Below, piece after piece: positions 46,917 through 58,048 of a stretch of 64,000 nucleotides of DNA (position 1 is the first letter of the stretch; each line of letters opens with the position of its first letter). Origin of the DNA: Cryptomeria japonica (lineage: Eukaryota; Streptophyta; Pinopsida; Cupressales; Cupressaceae); contig NC_081406.1 in the NCBI RefSeq assembly GCF_030272615.1, positions 401,960,939 through 402,024,938 of the forward strand, in the 5' to 3' direction. The notes under the pieces are model-generated. The model saw only the letters and a list, made by a program, of their open reading frames with translations, was not told where the DNA came from and ran no database searches. Position numbers and translations under genes: made by a program.

Positions 46917-48263
46917 ATGGAAGACTACAAAGAAACTTGAAGGATTGTGCATCTTCAAGAAGAGATGGATAATGCAAATCAAGTGATTGTAGACATGGAG
47001 AGGGAAATGCAAAAATATCTGAAAGTAAGGAAAAGATTATCTGATGACTTACAGGATTCTCAAGAGCTAGTGGAACAAATCGAGACATCATCTAAGAACA
47101 GTATATCTGAAGAAACTGAAGAAATGATTAGAATTTTGAAAGAAAAGAACAAAGCATTGGCTGATCAACTAAAAGCAATGAAAAGAGAACATGAACATTT
47201 TAGTACACAAATGACTGAACATCTAGATGCATTACGGATAGCTGAGGATAAAGCAAGAGATATACAAATAGAGAAACAACAACTTGAAGCTCTAGTATCT
47301 AATAAGGATGATGAAATCATAAGGTTAACAAGCATTCAACAAAATATGACAGATCAACTAGGTTATGCACATCATGAAGCAATTCTGCAGAATGATGAAA
47401 ATCAATCATTGAAACTTGAAGTATCAAGGTTGACTGGTGAACTTGAAACAGAGAAGAAATCCAAAGAATCATTGGAGAAAATTTATGAAGCATCAAAGAT
47501 GTTGGATGAGCAACTGAATACAAGAAGACTCTACAAACATGGAGGGCTCGGTTATAGTGGAAAAGACTCTACTGAGAAAGGAATTCATACTACCGAGAGA
47601 GGAGAATCATCAAAAAAAGCTGGAAAAACGAATAACATCAAAAAGAAGAAGCCTATTTGCTACTACTGTGGAAATCAAGGTCATACTACCAACATATGCC
47701 AGATCAGAAAAGGTAAGCAACCGAATATCTCTAAGTCCAATGGATATTGTTATAATTGCAATAAATATGGTCACATACCTAATCAATGTATGACAAAGTC
47801 TGTTAACAACCATCAGAAGGAAAAATTCAAAGGGTTTTGTAAAAACTACAATAGATATGGACATAGTACCGAGAAGTGCTGGTTTAAGCAAAAGGGCTAC
47901 ATGAGGTATCCACACCGAGCAAACACTGGAGGTTACTAAACTCACATAGATCCTTACCGACAATATGCAGCAGTACCATGAGATTACAATACAAGGATAT
48001 GGTGTGAATGTTGTGGAAGATATGGACATATAAGTGCCAACTATTTTATAAGGTTTGGAATGAACAACCGGAGATCATGGAGAAATCCCGGTATGGCACT
48101 TATATGTACAATAGTCAATAGTATATGCAGATATACTCCCCTTATTATTATCATTGAACCTATAAATGCACATGAAAATGAGTTACAAGATCGAGGCACA
48201 TCTAACCGTTTTTGCATTAGGAATTGCATTAGGAGATTGTGTATGATTACAAGGTCAATCTAA
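46917..48263 (+). pseudogene. ORF1, array segment 0, with chimeric tail
   Basis: ATG 46917 (MEDYKET) meets a TGA at codon 8 (CGA to TGA), then stays open from 46947 to TAA 47937-47939. The same frame continues through the fourth knuckle (CECCGRYGHISAN, last Cys lost), across the inverted piece (48103-48151) and into LTR sequence, ending at 48263. The first three knuckles are CYYCGNQGHTTNIC, CYNCNKYGHIPNQC and CKNYNRYGHSTEKC. The fifth knuckle of the full protein is replaced by LTR-derived codons. Confidence 0.65.
48103..48151 (-). repeat. Inverted ~50-bp piece of the family B 3' region (unit junction)
   Basis: TATGTACAATAGTCAATAG and ATACTCCCCTTATTATTAT are, on the minus strand, the sequence found in plus orientation near 39660-39708 and 46535-46583 (ATAATAATAAGGGGAGTAT ... 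TTGTACATA). Left of it is ORF1 (GGTATGGCA), right of it LTR sequence (CATTGAACC). The same junction recurs at 51548-51596, 53768-53816, 55990-56038 and 58212-58260. Confidence 0.85.
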
Positions 48264-49076
48264 CCAATGAGATATTTTGTTTAGTTATTCATTCGAAGAA
48301 TCTTTTTTTAAGATCAAAGCAATGAATCAGATCACCACTGTAAGAGATCTATTTATATAGCATGATTCTAGGGTTAGATATATGATATGCAATGAGATAA
48401 CAGTGTGTATGCATGAAGAAAGACTATTACAGAGACACAGAGAGGTCACTGAGAAGGTTATCAGTGAACAGTCGAAGAACAAAGTAAACCGAAGGGTTTA
48501 TCGAGTTTCATTATGGGTTACCGAGGTATGCTACAAGCTAGGTAATCTTATTCAGAGCACATAGAATCTGCTTTACCATTTCAGATGTAAAGTTGTAGAT
48601 ATTTGTAAGGATTATATTGTAATATTTTGAGGTTGTAAGAGAAACCTTTAACAGGGTAAAAGACTCTAACCAAGTCTATAAATTGTAAATCCTTTAACCA
48701 GGTGCTACACTCATATAGTGTTGTAAAAATCCTTTATTAAGGTAGATCTAACTGATCTTGATACTCCTAACAGGGTAAGCTATCAGAAATAGCTAAATGT
48801 AGCTCTAACTAACCATTCTTTATTATTGCAGTAGTGAAGTTGTGGGTGCCATCCCCACCGCAGTTTTTCTCTCTAACCAAGAGTTTCTGCGTGACCAAAA
48901 TATATGTGTTATGGAGTGAATCATGTGTCATTGTTATCTGTTGATTTTAGTTTTATCTTATGTTACTGCACTATTTTGTTTATATATAACAGTAAGGTTA
49001 CTATCAAAGAAATTTTTTGGAATACTGATTCACCCCTCCCCTCTCAGTACATTAGCTTTCTATATTGGGCCTAACA
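48156..49076 (+). repeat. Truncated LTR of array unit 1
   Basis: It corresponds to LTR1 from about 33192 to the end, so it lacks the first ~240 bp with the ACCGAG words but keeps the first TATA candidate (here TATTTATATA near 48349) and U5. Comparable pieces start the other units: 51601-52521, 53821-54741, 56043-56963 and 58265-59185. Confidence 0.85.
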
Positions 49077-49544
49077 ATTGGTATCAAAGCCTGAATCTTG
49101 GAAAAGGGTTTAACTACCTAAAGAGAAAGATCTTAGCAATGGAAGGCTACAAAGAATCTCGAAGGATTGTGCATCTTCAAGAAGAGATGGATAATTAAAA
49201 TCAAGTGATTGCAGACATGGAGAGGCAAATGCAAAAATATCTGAAAGTAAGGAGAAGATTATCTGATGACTTACAGGATTCTCAAGAGCTAGTGGAACAA
49301 ATCGAGACATCATCTAAGAATAGTATATCTGAAGAAACTGAAGAAATGATTAGAATTTTGAAAGAAAAGAACAAAGCATTGGCTGATCAACTAAAAGCAA
49401 TGAAAAGAGAACATGAACATTTTAGTACACAAATGACTGAACATCTAGATGCATTAAGGATAGCTGAGGATAAAGCAAGAGATATACAAATAGAGAAACA
49501 ACAACTTGAAGCTCTAGTATCTAATAAGGATGCTGAAATGATAA

Positions 49545-50763
49545 GGGCAAGTGCAAGGTAATGAGTCACAAATTCGCGGAAGTCTGCGCATTGGAAAATG
49601 TGCTCTTATAAACGGGGGCCCGTTTTCAAAAAACGGGGGCCCGTTTGTGCTTCGGGCTCCCGAGCCGAAAGGTAACGGGGGCCCGTTTTGTTTAAAAACG
49701 GGCCCCCGTTTTGTTATAAAATGGGGGCCCGCTTTTAAACAAAACGGGGGCCCGTTTTTTAGAAACGGGGGCCCGTTTCTAAAAACGGGCCCCCGTTTTG
49801 TTTAAAAGCGGGCCCCCGTTTCTAAATGGCATTTTTCCTTTTTTTCCACAATCCGCCCTTGTTTGAAAACGGGGGCCCGTTTTGTGGAAGTTGATTCCAC
49901 AACCCGCCACTTGGCTCGGGATTAGGCCCGGGATAGGCCTGGGATGGCCACACCTGAGACATGGACCTGCAAATTCAAATCTCCATGAATGAAAGCACAA
50001 ATATGAACTTCAGAAATAGTTTACGCGCCTCTAATTAGAGAATTTTTATACGAAATTAAAACCCATTTCAGATTATACTGTCTAGATTCTAAATATGTAA
50101 ATTTATTTAAAAATTGATTATTTTAACTATTTTTCATTTAATTTATACTAAATCGGGTCCATAAATTTGAAATATTAACTAATTTTGTTAATTTAATAAC
50201 TTTTTTATTTTAAAGAATTTTGGAAAAAAAATTATATGTCATCAATCTACACAAAATTCTTTTGTATTTGAAAAAAAAAAAATCAAAAAATGTTAAGTTT
50301 ACATCAAATTATGTGGGTCGTACACGTCAAATTTTTAAAAAGATAATTACGGCCATTAAAAAATTAATTAAAAAAAAAATATTAGAAAAAAAAATACAAA
50401 AAAATATGCTCATCAATCTTCAGTGTGTTACAAACCATTTTCCAAAACGGTTTGAGAAAATAATTTTAATTGTGTCAAAAAGTGTGGGTCGTACACATGC
50501 ATGGTATGGTCCTGAAACAGGCATTTTTAAAACATAGTTTTCAGAACTCCATTTAAAAAGTTATTTTTTATTATGTGGGTATTAAAATAAATTATATATT
50601 TGGAAACTAAACTCAGAGGGCTATCTTTTATATTACTGACTTTTTCCAAGATTCAATCTCTAAGTGTTTCAAAATTTAAGCTCAAATGAGACAAAATCTG
50701 AAAATCAGGGAAAACACTTCCACTTTTTGGCCAAAAAGTGGACTCATCTTCTTGCACTGACCC
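49545..50763. mobile_element. 1,219-bp non-autonomous TIR DNA transposon
   Basis: The ends are GGGCAAGTGCAAGG... and, on the opposite strand, GGGTCAGTGCAAGA..., an imperfect inverted repeat that continues to ATGAGTC. Flanks are ATAA on both sides (49541-49544 and 50764-50767), and removing one copy gives the 2222-bp unit length of its neighbours. There is no transposase. The first 350 bp hold the GGGGGCCCG palindromes, the rest is AT-rich, and a 22-bp perfect palindrome (CACTTTTTGG core) lies at 50720-50741 near the right end. The superfamily is uncertain: the GGG ends and short TA-rich duplication would fit PIF/Harbinger, but a 4-bp duplication is not typical. Confidence 0.75.
49611..49881. 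repeat. Ten near-identical GGGGGCCCG palindromic repeats
   Basis: AACGGGGGCCCGTT-type units start near 49611, 49632, 49674, 49719, 49743 and 49763 and again near 49868. The opposite orientation (AACGGGCCCCCGTT) occurs near 49697, 49784 and 49807. Each is nearly self-complementary, and direct and reversed copies can pair with each other. The flanks are short A- and T-rich spacers. It is the most GC-rich spot in an otherwise AT-rich window. A shadow frame reading NGGPF repeats is a by-product, not a gene. Confidence 0.88.
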
Positions 50764-52582
50764 ATAAGATTAACGGGCATTCAACAAAATATGACAGAAC
50801 AACTAGGTTATGCACATCATGAAGCAATTATGCAGAATGATGAAAATCAATCATTGAAACTTGAAGTATCAAGGTTGACTGGTGAACTTGAAACAGAGAA
50901 GAAATCCAAAGAATCATTGGAGAAAATTTATGAAGCATCAAAGATGTTGGATGAGCAACTGAATACAAGAAGACTCTACAAAGTTGGAGGACTCGGTTGC
51001 AATGGAAAAGACTCTACTGAGAAAGGAATTCATACTACCGAGAGAGGAGAATCATCAAAACAAGCTGGAAAAAGGAATAACAGCAAAAAGAAGAAACCTA
51101 TTTGGTACTACTGTGGAAATCAAGGTCATACTACCAACATATGCCAGATCAGAAAAGGTAAGCAACCGAATATCTCTAAGTCCAATGGATATTGTTATAA
51201 TTGCAATAAATATGGTCACATACCTAATCAATGTATGACAAAGTCTGTTAACAACCATCAGAAGGAAAAATTCAAAGGGTTTTGTAAAAACTACAATAGA
51301 TATGGACATAGTACCGAGAAGTGCTGGTTTAAGAAAAAGAACTACATGAGGTATCCACAATGAGCAAACACTAGAGGTTACTAAACTCACATTGATCCTT
51401 ACCGACAATATGCAGCAGTACAATGGGATTACAATACAAGGATATGGTGTGAATGTTGTGGAAGATATGGACATATAAGTGCCAACTGTTTTATAAGGTT
51501 TGGAATGAACAACCGGAGATCATGGAGAAATCCGAGTATGGCACTTATATGTACAACAGTCAATAGTATATGCAGATATACTCCCCTTATTATTCTCATT
51601 GAACCTATACCTGCACATGAAAATGTGTTACAAGATCGAGGCACATCTAACCGTTTTTGCATTAGGAATTGCATTAGGAGATTGTGTATGATTACAAGGT
51701 CAATCTAACCAATGAGATATTTTGTTTAGTTATTCATTCGAAGAATCCTTTTTTAAGATCAAAGCAATGAATCAAATCACCACTGTAAGAGATCTATTTA
51801 TACAGCATGATTCTAGGGTTAGATATATGATATGCAATGAGATAATAGTGTGTATGCATGAAGGAAGACTATTACAGAGACACAAAGAGGTCACTGAGAA
51901 GGTTATCAGTGAACAGTCGAAAAACAAAGTAAACAAAAGGGTTTATCGAGTTTCATTATGGGTTACCGAGGTATGCTCCAAGCTAGGTAATCTTATTCAG
52001 AGCACATAGAATTTGCTTTACCATTTCAGATGTAAAGTTGTAGATATTTGTAAGGATTATATTGTAATATTTTGAAGTTGTAAGAGAAACCTTTAACAGG
52101 GTAAAAGACTCTAACCAAGTCTATAAATTGTAAATCCTTTAACCAGGTGCTACACTCATATAGTGTTGTAAAAATCCTTTAGTAAGGTAGATGTAACTGA
52201 TCTTGATACTCCTAACAGGGTAAGCTATCAGAAATAGCTAAATGTATCTCTAACTAACCATTCTTTATTATTGCAGTAGTGAAGTTGTGGGTGCCATCCC
52301 CACCGCAGTTTTTCTCTCTAACCAAGAGTTTCTGCGTGACCAAAATATATGTGTTAAGGAGTGAATCATGTGTCATTGTTATCTGTTGATTTTAGTTTTA
52401 TCTTATGTTACTGCACTATTCTGTTTATATATAACAGTAAGGCTACTATCAAAGAAATTTTTTGGAGTACTGATTCACCCCTCCCCTCTCAGTACATTAG
52501 CTTTCTATATTGGGCCTAACAATTGGTATGAAGCCTGAATCTTGGAAAAGGGTTTAACTACCTAAAGAGAAAGATCTTAGCA

Positions 52583-53928
52583 ATGGAAGGCTACAAAGAA
52601 TCTCGAAGGATTGTGCATCTTCAAGAAGAGATGGATAATACAAATCAAGTGATTGCAGACATGGAGAGGCAAATGCAAAAATATCTGAAAGTAAGGAGAA
52701 GATTATCTGATGACTTACGGGATTCTCAAGAGCTAGTGGAACAAATCGAGACATCATCTAAGAATAGTATATCTGAAGAAACTGAAGAAATGATTAGAAT
52801 TTCAAAAGAAAAGAACAAAGCATTGGCTGATCAACTAAAAGCAATGAAAAGAGAACATGAACATTTTAGTACACAAATGACTGAACATCTAGATGCATTA
52901 AGGATAGTTGACGATAAAGCAAGAGATCTACAAATAGAGAAACAACAACTTGAAGCTCTAGTATCTAATAAGGATGATGAAATCATAAGATTAACATGCA
53001 TTCAACAAAATATGACAGATCAACTCGGTTATGCACATCATGAAGCAATTCTGCAGAATGATGAAAATCAATCATTGAAACTTGAAGTATCAAGGGTTAC
53101 TGGTGAACTTGAAACAGAGAAGAAATCCAAAGAATCATTGGAGAAAATTTATGAAGCATCAAAGATGTTGGATGAGAAACTGAATACAAGAAGACTCTAA
53201 AAAGATGGAGGACTCCATTACAATGGAAAAGACTCTACTGAGAAAGGAATTCATACTAACGAGAGAGGAGAATCATCAAAACAAGCTGGAAAAAGGAATA
53301 ACATCAAAAAGAAGAAGCCTATTTTCTACTACTGTGGAAATCAAGGTCAGACTACAAACATATGCCAGATCAGAAAAGGTAAGCAACCAAATATCTGTAA
53401 GTCCAATGGATATTGTTATAATTGCAATAAATATGGTCACATTCCTAATCAATGTATGACAAAGTTTGTTAACAACCATCAGAAGGCAAAATTCAAAGGT
53501 TTTGTAAAAACTACAATAGATATGGACATTGTACCGAGGAGTGCTGGTTTAAGAAAAAGAACTACATGAGGTATCCACACCGAGCAAACACTGGAGGTTA
53601 CTAAACTCACATTGATCCTTACCGACAATATGCAGCAGTACCATGGGATTACAATACAAGGATATGGTGTAAATGTTGTGGAAGATATGGACATATAAGC
53701 GCCAACTGTTTTATAATGTTTGGAATGAACAATCGGAGATCATGGAGAAATCCCAGTATGGCACTTATATGTACAACAGTCAATAGTATATGCAGATATA
53801 CTCCCCTTATTATTATCATTGAACCTATACATGCACATGAAAACGTGTTACAAGATCAAGGCACATCTAACCATTTTTGCATTAGGAATTGCATTAGGAG
53901 ATTGTGTATGATTACAAGGTCAATCTAA
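52583..53928 (+). pseudogene. ORF1, array unit 2
   Basis: ATG 52583 (MEGYKESRRIVHLQEEMDN) is open for 205 codons to TAA 53198 (TAC to TAA), covering the whole coiled coil. A one-base deletion near 53500 puts the later knuckles in another frame. The first knuckle FYYCGNQGQTTNIC has lost its first Cys and its His. The primer site upstream is shortened (TTGGTATGAAGCC). The tail across the inverted piece is open to 53928. Confidence 0.65.
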
Positions 53929-54803
53929 CCAATGAGATATTTTGTTTAGTTATTCATTCGAAGAATCTTTTTTTAAGATCAAAGCAATGAATCAAATCAC
54001 CACTATAAGAGATCTATTTATACAGCATGATTCTAGGGTTAGATATATGATATGCAATGAGATAATAGTGTGTATGCATGAAGGAAGACTGTTACAGAGA
54101 CACAAAGAGGTCACTGAGAAGGTTATCAGTGAACAGTCGAAGAACAAAGTAAATAGAAGGGTTTATCAAGTTTCATTATGGGTTACCGAGGTATGCTACA
54201 AGCTAGGTAATCTTATTCAGAGCACATAGAATTTGCTTTACCATTTCAGATGTAAAGTTTTAGATATTTGTAAGGATTATATTGTAATATTTTGATGTTG
54301 TAAGAGAAACCTTTAACAGGGTAAAAGACTCTAACCAAGTCTATAAATTGTAAATCCTTTAACCAGGTGCTACACTCATATAGTGTTGTAAAAATCCTTT
54401 AGTAAGGTAGATCTAACTGATCTTGATACTCCTAACAGGGTAAGCTATCAGAAATAGCTAAATGTAGCTCTAACTAACCATTCTTTATTATTGCAGTAGT
54501 GAAGTTGTGGGTGCCATCCCCACCGCTGGTTTTCTCTCTAACCAAGAGTTTCTGCGTGACCAAAATATATGTGTTATGGAGTGAATCATGTGTGATTGTT
54601 ATCTGTTGATTTTAGTTTTATCTTATGTTACTGCACTATCCTGTTTATATATAACAGTAAGGTTACTATCAAAGAAATTTTTTGGAGTACTGATTCACCC
54701 CTCCCCTCTCAGTACATTAGCTTTCTATATTGGGCCTAACAATTGGTATCAAAGCCTGAATCTTGGAAAAGGGTTTAACTACCTAAAGAGAAAGATCTTA
54801 GCA

Positions 54804-56171
54804 ATGGAAGGCTACAAAGAATCTCGAAGGATTGTGCATCTTCAAGAAGAGATGGATAATGCAAATCAAGTGATTGCAGACATGGAGAGGCAAATGCAAA
54901 AATATCTGAAAGTAAGGAGAAGATTATCTGATGACTTACAGGATTCTCAAGAGCTAGTGGAACAAATCAAGACATCATCTAAGAATAGTATATCTGAAGA
55001 AACTGAAGAAATGATTAGAATTTTGAAAGAAAAGAACAAAGCATTGGCTGATCAACTAAAAGCAATGAAAAGAGAACATGAACATTTTAGTACACAAATG
55101 ACTGAACATCTAGATGCATTAAGGATAGCTGAGGATAAAGCAAGAGATATACAAATAGAGAAACAACAACTTGAAGCTCTAGTATCTATTAAGGATGATG
55201 AAATCATAAGATTAACAGGCATTCAACAAAATATGACAGATCAACTAGGTTATGCACATCATGAAGCAATTCTGCAGAATGATGAAAATCAATCATTGAA
55301 ACTTGAAGTATCAAGATTGACTGGTGAACTTGAAACAGAGAAGAAATCCAAAGAATCATTGGAGAAAATTTATGAAGCATCAAAGATGTTGGATGAGCAA
55401 CTGAATACAAGAAGACTCTACAAAGATGGAGGACTCGGTTGCAATGGAAAAGACTCTACTGAGAAAGGAATTTATACTACCGAGAGAGGAGAATCATCAA
55501 AACAAGCTGGAAAAAAGAATAACATCAAAAAGAAGAAACCTATTTGGTACTACTGTGGAAATCAAGGTCATACTACCAACATATGCTAGATCAGAAAAGG
55601 TAAGCAACCGACTATCTCTAAGTCCAATGGATATTGTTATAATTGCAATAAATATGGTCACATACCTAATCAATGTATGACAAAGTCTGTTAACAACCAT
55701 CAGAAGGAAAAATTCAAAGGGTTTTGTAAAAACTACAATAGATATGGACATAGTACCAAGAAGTGCTGGTTTAAGAAAAAGAACTACATGAGGTATCCAC
55801 ACCGAGCAAACACTGGAGGTTACTAAACTCACATAGATCCTTACCGACAATATGCAATAGTACCATGGGATTACAATACAAGGATATGGTGTGAATGTTG
55901 TGGAAGATATGGACATATAAGTGCCAACTGTTTTATAAGGTTTGGAATGAACAACCTGAGATCATGGAGAAATCCCGGTATGGCACTTATATGTACAACA
56001 GTCAATAGTATATGCAGATATACTCCCCTTATTATTATCATTGAACCTATACATGCACATGAAAATGTGTTACAAGATCGAGGCACATCTAACTGTTTTT
56101 GCATTAGGAATTGCATTAGGAGATTGTGTATGATTACAAGGTCAATCGAACCAATGAGATATTTTGTTTAG
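54804..56171 (+). pseudogene. ORF1, array unit 3
   Basis: ATG 54804 (MEGYKESRRIVHLQEEMDN) is open to 55587, where CAG has become TAG just after the first knuckle (WYYCGNQGHTTNIC, first Cys lost). The frame resumes with CYNCNKYGHIPNQC and CKNYNRYGHSTKKC, a TAA at the usual position near 55823, then CECCGRYGHISANC and the LTR-derived tail to 56171. An upstream extension of the open frame into LTR sequence (from 54588) is fortuitous: the ATG after the primer site is conserved in all copies. Confidence 0.7.
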
Positions 56172-57025
56172 TTATTCATTCGAAGAATCTTTTTGTAAGA
56201 TCAAAGCAATGAATCAGATCACCACTGTAAGAGATCTATTTAGACAGCATGATTCTAGGGTTAGATATATGATATGCAATGAGATAACAGTGCGCATGCA
56301 TGAAGGAAGACTGTTATAGAGACACAGAGAGGTCACTGAGAAGGTTATCAGTGAACAGTCGAAGAACAAAGTAAACAGAAGGGTTTATTGAGTTTCATTA
56401 TGGGTTACCGAGGTATGCTACAAGCTAGGTAATCTTATTCAGAGCACATAGAATCTGCTTTACCATTTCAGATGTAAAGTTGTAGATATTTGTAAGGATT
56501 ATATTGTAATATTTTGAGGTTGTAAGAGAAACCTTTAACAGGGTAAAAGACTCTAACCAAGTTTATAAATTGTAAATCCTTTAACCAGGTGCTACACTCA
56601 TATAGTGTTGTAAAAATCCTTTAGTAAGGTAGATCTAACTGATCTTGATACCCCTAACAGGTTAAGCTATCAGAAATAGCTAAATGTAGCTCTAACTAAC
56701 CATTCTTTATTATTGCAGTAGTGAAGTTGTGGGTGCCATCCCCACTGCTGTTTTTCTCTCTAACCAAGAGTTTCTACGTGACTAAAATATATGTGTTATG
56801 GAGTGAATCATGTGTGATTGCTATCTGTTGATTTTAGTTTTATCTTATGTTACTACACTATTCTGTTTATATATAACAGTAAGGTTACTATCAATGAAAT
56901 TTTTTGGAGTACTTATTCACCCCTCCCCTCTCAGTACATTAGCTTTCTATTTTGGGCCTAACAATTGGTATCAAAGCCTGAATCTTGGAAAAGGGTTTAA
57001 CTACCTAAAGAGAAAGATCTTAGCA

Positions 57026-58048
57026 ATGGAAGGCTACAAAGAATCTCGAAGGATTGTGCATCTTCAAGAAGAGATGGATAATGCAAATCAAGTGATTGCA
57101 GACATGGAGAGGCAAATGCAAAAATATCTGAAAGTAAGGAGAAGATTATCTGATGACTTACAGGATTCTCAAGAGCTAGTGGAACAAATCGAGACATCAT
57201 CTAAGAATAGTACATCTGAAGAAACTGAAGAAATGATTAGAATTTTGAAAGAAAAGAACAAAGAATTGGCTGATCAACTAAAAGCAATGAAAAGAGAACA
57301 TGAACATTTTAGTACACAAATGACTGAACATCTAGATGCATTAAGGATAGCTGACGATAAAGCAAGAGATCTAAAAATAGAGAAACAACAACTTGAAGCT
57401 CTAGTATCTAATAAGGATGATGAAATCATAAGATTAACAGGCATTCAACAAAATATGACAGATCAACTAGGTTATGCACATCATGAAGCAATTCTGCAGA
57501 ATGATGAAAATCAATCATTGAAACTTGAAGTATCAAGGTTGACTGGTGAACTTGAAACAGAGAAGAAATCCAAAGAATCATTGGAGAAAATTTATGAAGC
57601 ATCAAAGATGTTGGATGAGCAACTGAATACAAGAAGACTCTACAAAGATGGAGGACTCCGTTACAATGGAAAAGACTCTACTGAGAAAGGAATTCATACT
57701 ACCGAGAGAGGAGAATCATCAAAACAAGCTGGAAAAAGGAATAACATCAAAAAGAAGAAGCCTATTTTCTACTACTGTGGAAATCAAGGTCATACTACCA
57801 ATATATGCCAGATCAGAAAAGGTAAGCAACCGAATATCTCTAAGTCCAATGGATATTGTTATAATTGCAATAAATATGGTCACATACCTAATCAATGTAT
57901 GACAAAGTCTGTTAACAACCATCAGAAGGAAAAATTCAAAGGGTTTTGTAAAAACTACAATAGATATGGACATTGTACCGAGGAGCGCTGGTTTAAGAAA
58001 AAGAACTACATGAGGTATCCACACCAAGCAAACACTGGAGGTTACTAA
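57026..58048 (+). CDS. ORF1, array unit 4: most intact coiled-coil zinc-knuckle frame
   Basis: ATG 57026 (MEGYKESRRIVHLQEEMDN) is open for 340 codons to TAA 58046-58048. Residues ~5-210 are a heptad-rich coiled coil (for example EEMIRILKEKNKELADQLKAMK); ~225-265 a Lys/Ser/Thr-rich linker; then FYYCGNQGHTTNIC (first Cys lost), CYNCNKYGHIPNQC (complete) and CKNYNRYGHCTEER (degraded). The same frame beyond the stop continues through CECCGRYGHISANC and the chimeric tail to 58372. The promoter-bearing LTR fragment and primer site lie directly upstream. It is open but has only one complete knuckle before the stop, so function is doubtful. Confidence 0.5.
   Translation: MEGYKESRRIVHLQEEMDNANQVIADMERQMQKYLKVRRRLSDDLQDSQELVEQIETSSKNSTSEETEEMIRILKEKNKELADQLKAMKREHEHFSTQMTEHLDALRIADDKARDLKIEKQQLEALVSNKDDEIIRLTGIQQNMTDQLGYAHHEAILQNDENQSLKLEVSRLTGELETEKKSKESLEKIYEASKMLDEQLNTRRLYKDGGLRYNGKDSTEKGIHTTERGESSKQAGKRNNIKKKKPIFYYCGNQGHTTNICQIRKGKQPNISKSNGYCYNCNKYGHIPNQCMTKSVNNHQKEKFKGFCKNYNRYGHCTEERWFKKKNYMRYPHQANTGGY

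Larger units (their letters stand above)
49139..51708 (+). pseudogene. ORF1, array unit 1, split by a TIR transposon
   Basis: ATG 49139 opens MEGYKESRRIVHLQEE; a TAA lies near 49195. The coding sequence is interrupted at ATAA 49541-49544 and resumes at 50768, continuing MTEQLGYAHHEA through the linker and knuckles (WYYCGNQGHTTNIC has lost its first Cys; CYNCNKYGHIPNQC; CKNYNRYGHSTEKC) to a stop near 51361. The tail with CECCGRYGHISANC and the LTR-derived end (51505-51708) is open. The insertion alone destroys the protein. Confidence 0.7.

Noticed and set aside
49551-49805. 84-codon open frame with NGGPF repeats
   Set aside because: It is the translation of the GGGGGCCCG palindromes inside the TIR transposon and starts in the interrupted ORF1; no sign of a real gene.
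50220-50537. Lys/Ile-rich 105-codon frame in the TIR transposon
   Set aside because: It arises from AT-rich, A-run sequence; composition only, with no motif and no resemblance to a transposase.
54588-54803. N-terminal extension MCDCYLLILVLSYV with a membrane-like segment before ORF1
   Set aside because: It is LTR U5 and primer-site sequence read in frame. It is closed or shifted in several copies, while the ATG after the primer site is conserved. Not a signal peptide.
55497-55916. Minus-strand frame of 139 codons repeated in most B copies (MSISSTTFTPYPCIV)
   Set aside because: It is the antisense shadow of the zinc-knuckle region; it recurs only because ORF1 recurs.
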